NCBI GenBank assembly: GCA_022845895.1
Contig: AP025573.1
Location: forward strand, 3,630,501-3,694,500
Reading direction: 5' to 3'
Origin: Lachnospiraceae bacterium
GTDB taxonomy: Bacteria; Bacillota; Clostridia; Lachnospirales; Lachnospiraceae
DNA: 64,000 nucleotides
The stretch's first letter is position 1. Each line of letters opens with the position of its first letter. The notes below the pieces were generated by a model. The model saw only the letters and a list, made by a program, of their open reading frames with translations. It had not been told where the DNA came from and ran no database searches. A program made the position numbers and the translations under genes. Shown here piece by piece: positions 62,340 through 64,000 of this stretch.

Positions 62340-64000
62340 CTATTCTTCATCTATATCCATTGCAAATTCTTCAGTTTCTTCAAATTCCACGTCGAAGTCA
62401 TCTTCCTCTGCTTCTTCTTCCACATCCACAAGCTCTTCTCCCTGGAATTCCTGTTCTGTATAACCCTTTGCACCGAGGTTATCTTCCTCGCGGTAGTTTC
62501 TGTCGCCTTCAATCAGAGAATGGAAGTCCGTTTCACCCATATCTACCGTCTCCATGATTTCAACTTCTGTGTTGTCATCACGCAGCACGCGTACATCCAG
62601 GCCCAGGGACTGGAGCTCTTTGAGCAGCACCTTGAATGATTCCGGTATGCCCGGCTCAGGAATGTTCTCACCCTTGATGATAGCCTCATACGTCTTGACA
62701 CGGCCGATGACATCATCAGACTTGACGGTCAGAATCTCCTGCAACGTGTAAGATGCGCCGTATGCCTCAAGCGCCCACACTTCCATCTCACCAAAGCGCT
62801 GGCCGCCGAACTGGGCTTTACCGCCGAGTGGCTGCTGCGTGACGAGGGAATATGGGCCCGTAGAACGGGCGTGAATCTTGTCATCAACAAGATGGTGCAG
62901 CTTCAGGTAGTGCATGTGACCGATCGTAACCGGGCTGTCGAAGAACTCCCCGCTTCTTCCGTCGCGGAGACGGACCTTTCCATCCCTTGATATCGGAACA
63001 CCCTTCCACAGCTTCCTGTGTTCACGGTTGTCTGACAGATACTGGAGCACTTCCGGAAGCAGATCTTCTTTATGCTTCTTCTCAAATTCTTCCCAGCTCA
63101 GATTGACATAATCATTGGCCAGGTCAAGAGTGTCCATAATGTCAATCTCGTTCGCACCGTCGAATACCGGTGTCGCTATATTAAAGCCAAGAGCCTTCGC
63201 CGCCAGAGACAGGTGGATTTCGAGCACCTGCCCGATGTTCATACGTGAAGGTACGCCAAGAGGGTTCAGTACGATATCCAGCGGACGTCCGTTCGGAAGG
63301 AACGGCATATCTTCCACTGGAAGCACACGGGAAACGACACCCTTGTTACCGTGGCGTCCCGCCATCTTGTCACCTACAGATATCTTCCTTTTCTGCGCAA
63401 TATAGATGCGCACTGCCTGATTTACGCCCGGTGACAGTTCATCACCGTTCTCTCTCGTAAATACCTTCGCATCTACGACAATTCCATATTCGCCGTGAGG
63501 CACTTTAAGGGACGTATCCCTTACTTCACGCGCCTTTTCGCCGAAGATGGCACGCAGCAGCCTCTCTTCTGCCGTCAGTTCGGTCTCTCCCTTTGGAGTC
63601 ACCTTACCGACGAGGATATCGCCTGCGCGCACCTCAGCGCCGATACGGATGATTCCTCTCTCGTCCAGATTCTTAAGCGCATCGTCGCCGACGCCAGGGA
63701 TATCACGGGTAATCTCTTCCGGCCCGAGCTTCGTATCGCGGGCTTCCGCCTCATATTCTTCGATATGGACAGAGGTATACACGTCATCCTGCACGAGACG
63801 TTCGCTCAGGAGGACCGCATCCTCGTAGTTATAACCTTCCCATGTCATAAAGCCGATAAGCGGGTTCTTGCCAAGCGCCATCTCACCGTTGGATGTTGAC
63901 GGTCCGTCTGCGATTACGTCGCCTGCTTCCACCCGGTCTCCTTTGAATACGATCGGCCGCTGGTTGTAGCAGTTGCTCTGGTTGCTCCGAAGGAACTTGG
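62340..64000 (-). CDS. rpoB: RNA polymerase beta subunit, 3' part
   Basis: The window holds the C-terminal 552 codons; the frame is open through base 64000 ([32 protein letters not shown]), so the 5' end lies outside. [95 protein letters not shown] and [24 protein letters not shown] are hallmark beta-subunit blocks. The rifampicin-binding cluster is not in the window. The C-terminus carries an acidic extension ([21 protein letters not shown]) beyond the last conserved region. Confidence 0.98.
   Translation of the reverse strand, partial: KFLRSNQSNCYNQRPIVFKGDRVEAGDVIADGPSTSNGEMALGKNPLIGFMTWEGYNYEDAVLLSERLVQDDVYTSVHIEEYEAEARDTKLGPEEITRDIPGVGDDALKNLDERGIIRIGAEVRAGDILVGKVTPKGETELTAEERLLRAIFGEKAREVRDTSLKVPHGEYGIVVDAKVFTRENGDELSPGVNQAVRIYIAQKRKISVGDKMAGRHGNKGVVSRVLPVEDMPFLPNGRPLDIVLNPLGVPSRMNIGQVLEIHLSLAAKALGFNIATPVFDGANEIDIMDTLDLANDYVNLSWEEFEKKHKEDLLPEVLQYLSDNREHRKLWKGVPISRDGKVRLRDGRSGEFFDSPVTIGHMHYLKLHHLVDDKIHARSTGPYSLVTQQPLGGKAQFGGQRFGEMEVWALEAYGASYTLQEILTVKSDDVIGRVKTYEAIIKGENIPEPGIPESFKVLLKELQSLGLDVRVLRDDNTEVEIMETVDMGETDFHSLIEGDRNYREEDNLGAKGYTEQEFQGEELVDVEEEAEEDDFDVEFEETEEFAMDIDEE

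Noticed and set aside
1..64000. CRISPR arrays, tRNA or rRNA genes, prophage or intact insertion sequences
   Set aside because: No regularly spaced repeats, cloverleaf genes, transposase or phage structural genes were seen on either strand.

Overview
The window looks like the chromosome of an anaerobic, saccharolytic Firmicute, most likely a Lachnospiraceae / Clostridium cluster XIVa gut bacterium. This rests on strong AGGAGG ribosome binding sites, Firmicutes-type sigma-A promoters, YesM/YesN regulators, a GntR/LacI AraR-type repressor, an ECF transporter, FeoB iron uptake and a typical clostridial rpoB-rpoC and rpsL-rpsG-fusA-tuf set. The species cannot be fixed from sequence alone. I saw no tRNA, rRNA, CRISPR array or intact insertion sequence.

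Region 1 (1-13064) is a deoxysugar/pentose catabolic operon on the minus strand. It runs from a zinc alcohol dehydrogenase through a binding protein, two permeases, fuculose-phosphate aldolase, a short-chain dehydrogenase, L-fucose isomerase, the ABC ATPase, a sorbitol-dehydrogenase-like enzyme and a PfkB kinase to an FGGY kinase cut by the window edge. Divergent XRE and DeoR regulators sit upstream. Region 2 (13102-26674) is an L-arabinose-type system: araA, an FGGY kinase, a YtfQRT-YjfF-type importer, a divergent AraR-type repressor, and a three-component sensor made of a YesM kinase, a sugar-binding lipoprotein and a YesN regulator. Region 3 (26851-31595) has cstA with a small unknown partner, a long REP-like palindrome, and a uracil-type permease coupled to a PfkB kinase.

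Region 4 (31686-36325) is the str operon rpsL-rpsG-fusA-tuf; tuf has its own promoter and terminator. Region 5 (36383-45874) is a ten-gene unit that I cannot assign to a known pathway: an ECF transporter (S, T and two ATPases, one lacking the ABC signature), an SGNH hydrolase, two M20 hydrolases, an amidohydrolase, a glutamine-amidotransferase-like protein and a terminal LacI regulator. It has a strong promoter with a LacI-type operator just downstream. Region 6 (46019-49817) holds single genes: an HD hydrolase, a TauE-type permease, a lipoprotein beside a decayed ABC-exporter fragment, and an M24 aminopeptidase.

Region 7 (49843-55220) is the most unusual block. It has an exported seven-cysteine peptide, a lipoprotein with two thioredoxin-like CxxC motifs (split from its signal peptide by a frameshift), a beta-propeller lipoprotein, and a MacB/FtsX-type ABC transporter with two permeases. 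Region 8 (55274-58608) is a Fur-box-controlled iron operon headed by a half-length Fur-like protein. Region 9 (58670-64000) is rpoC and the 3' part of rpoB. In most Clostridia rpoC is followed almost directly by rpsL; here more than 22 kb of accessory genes lie between them.
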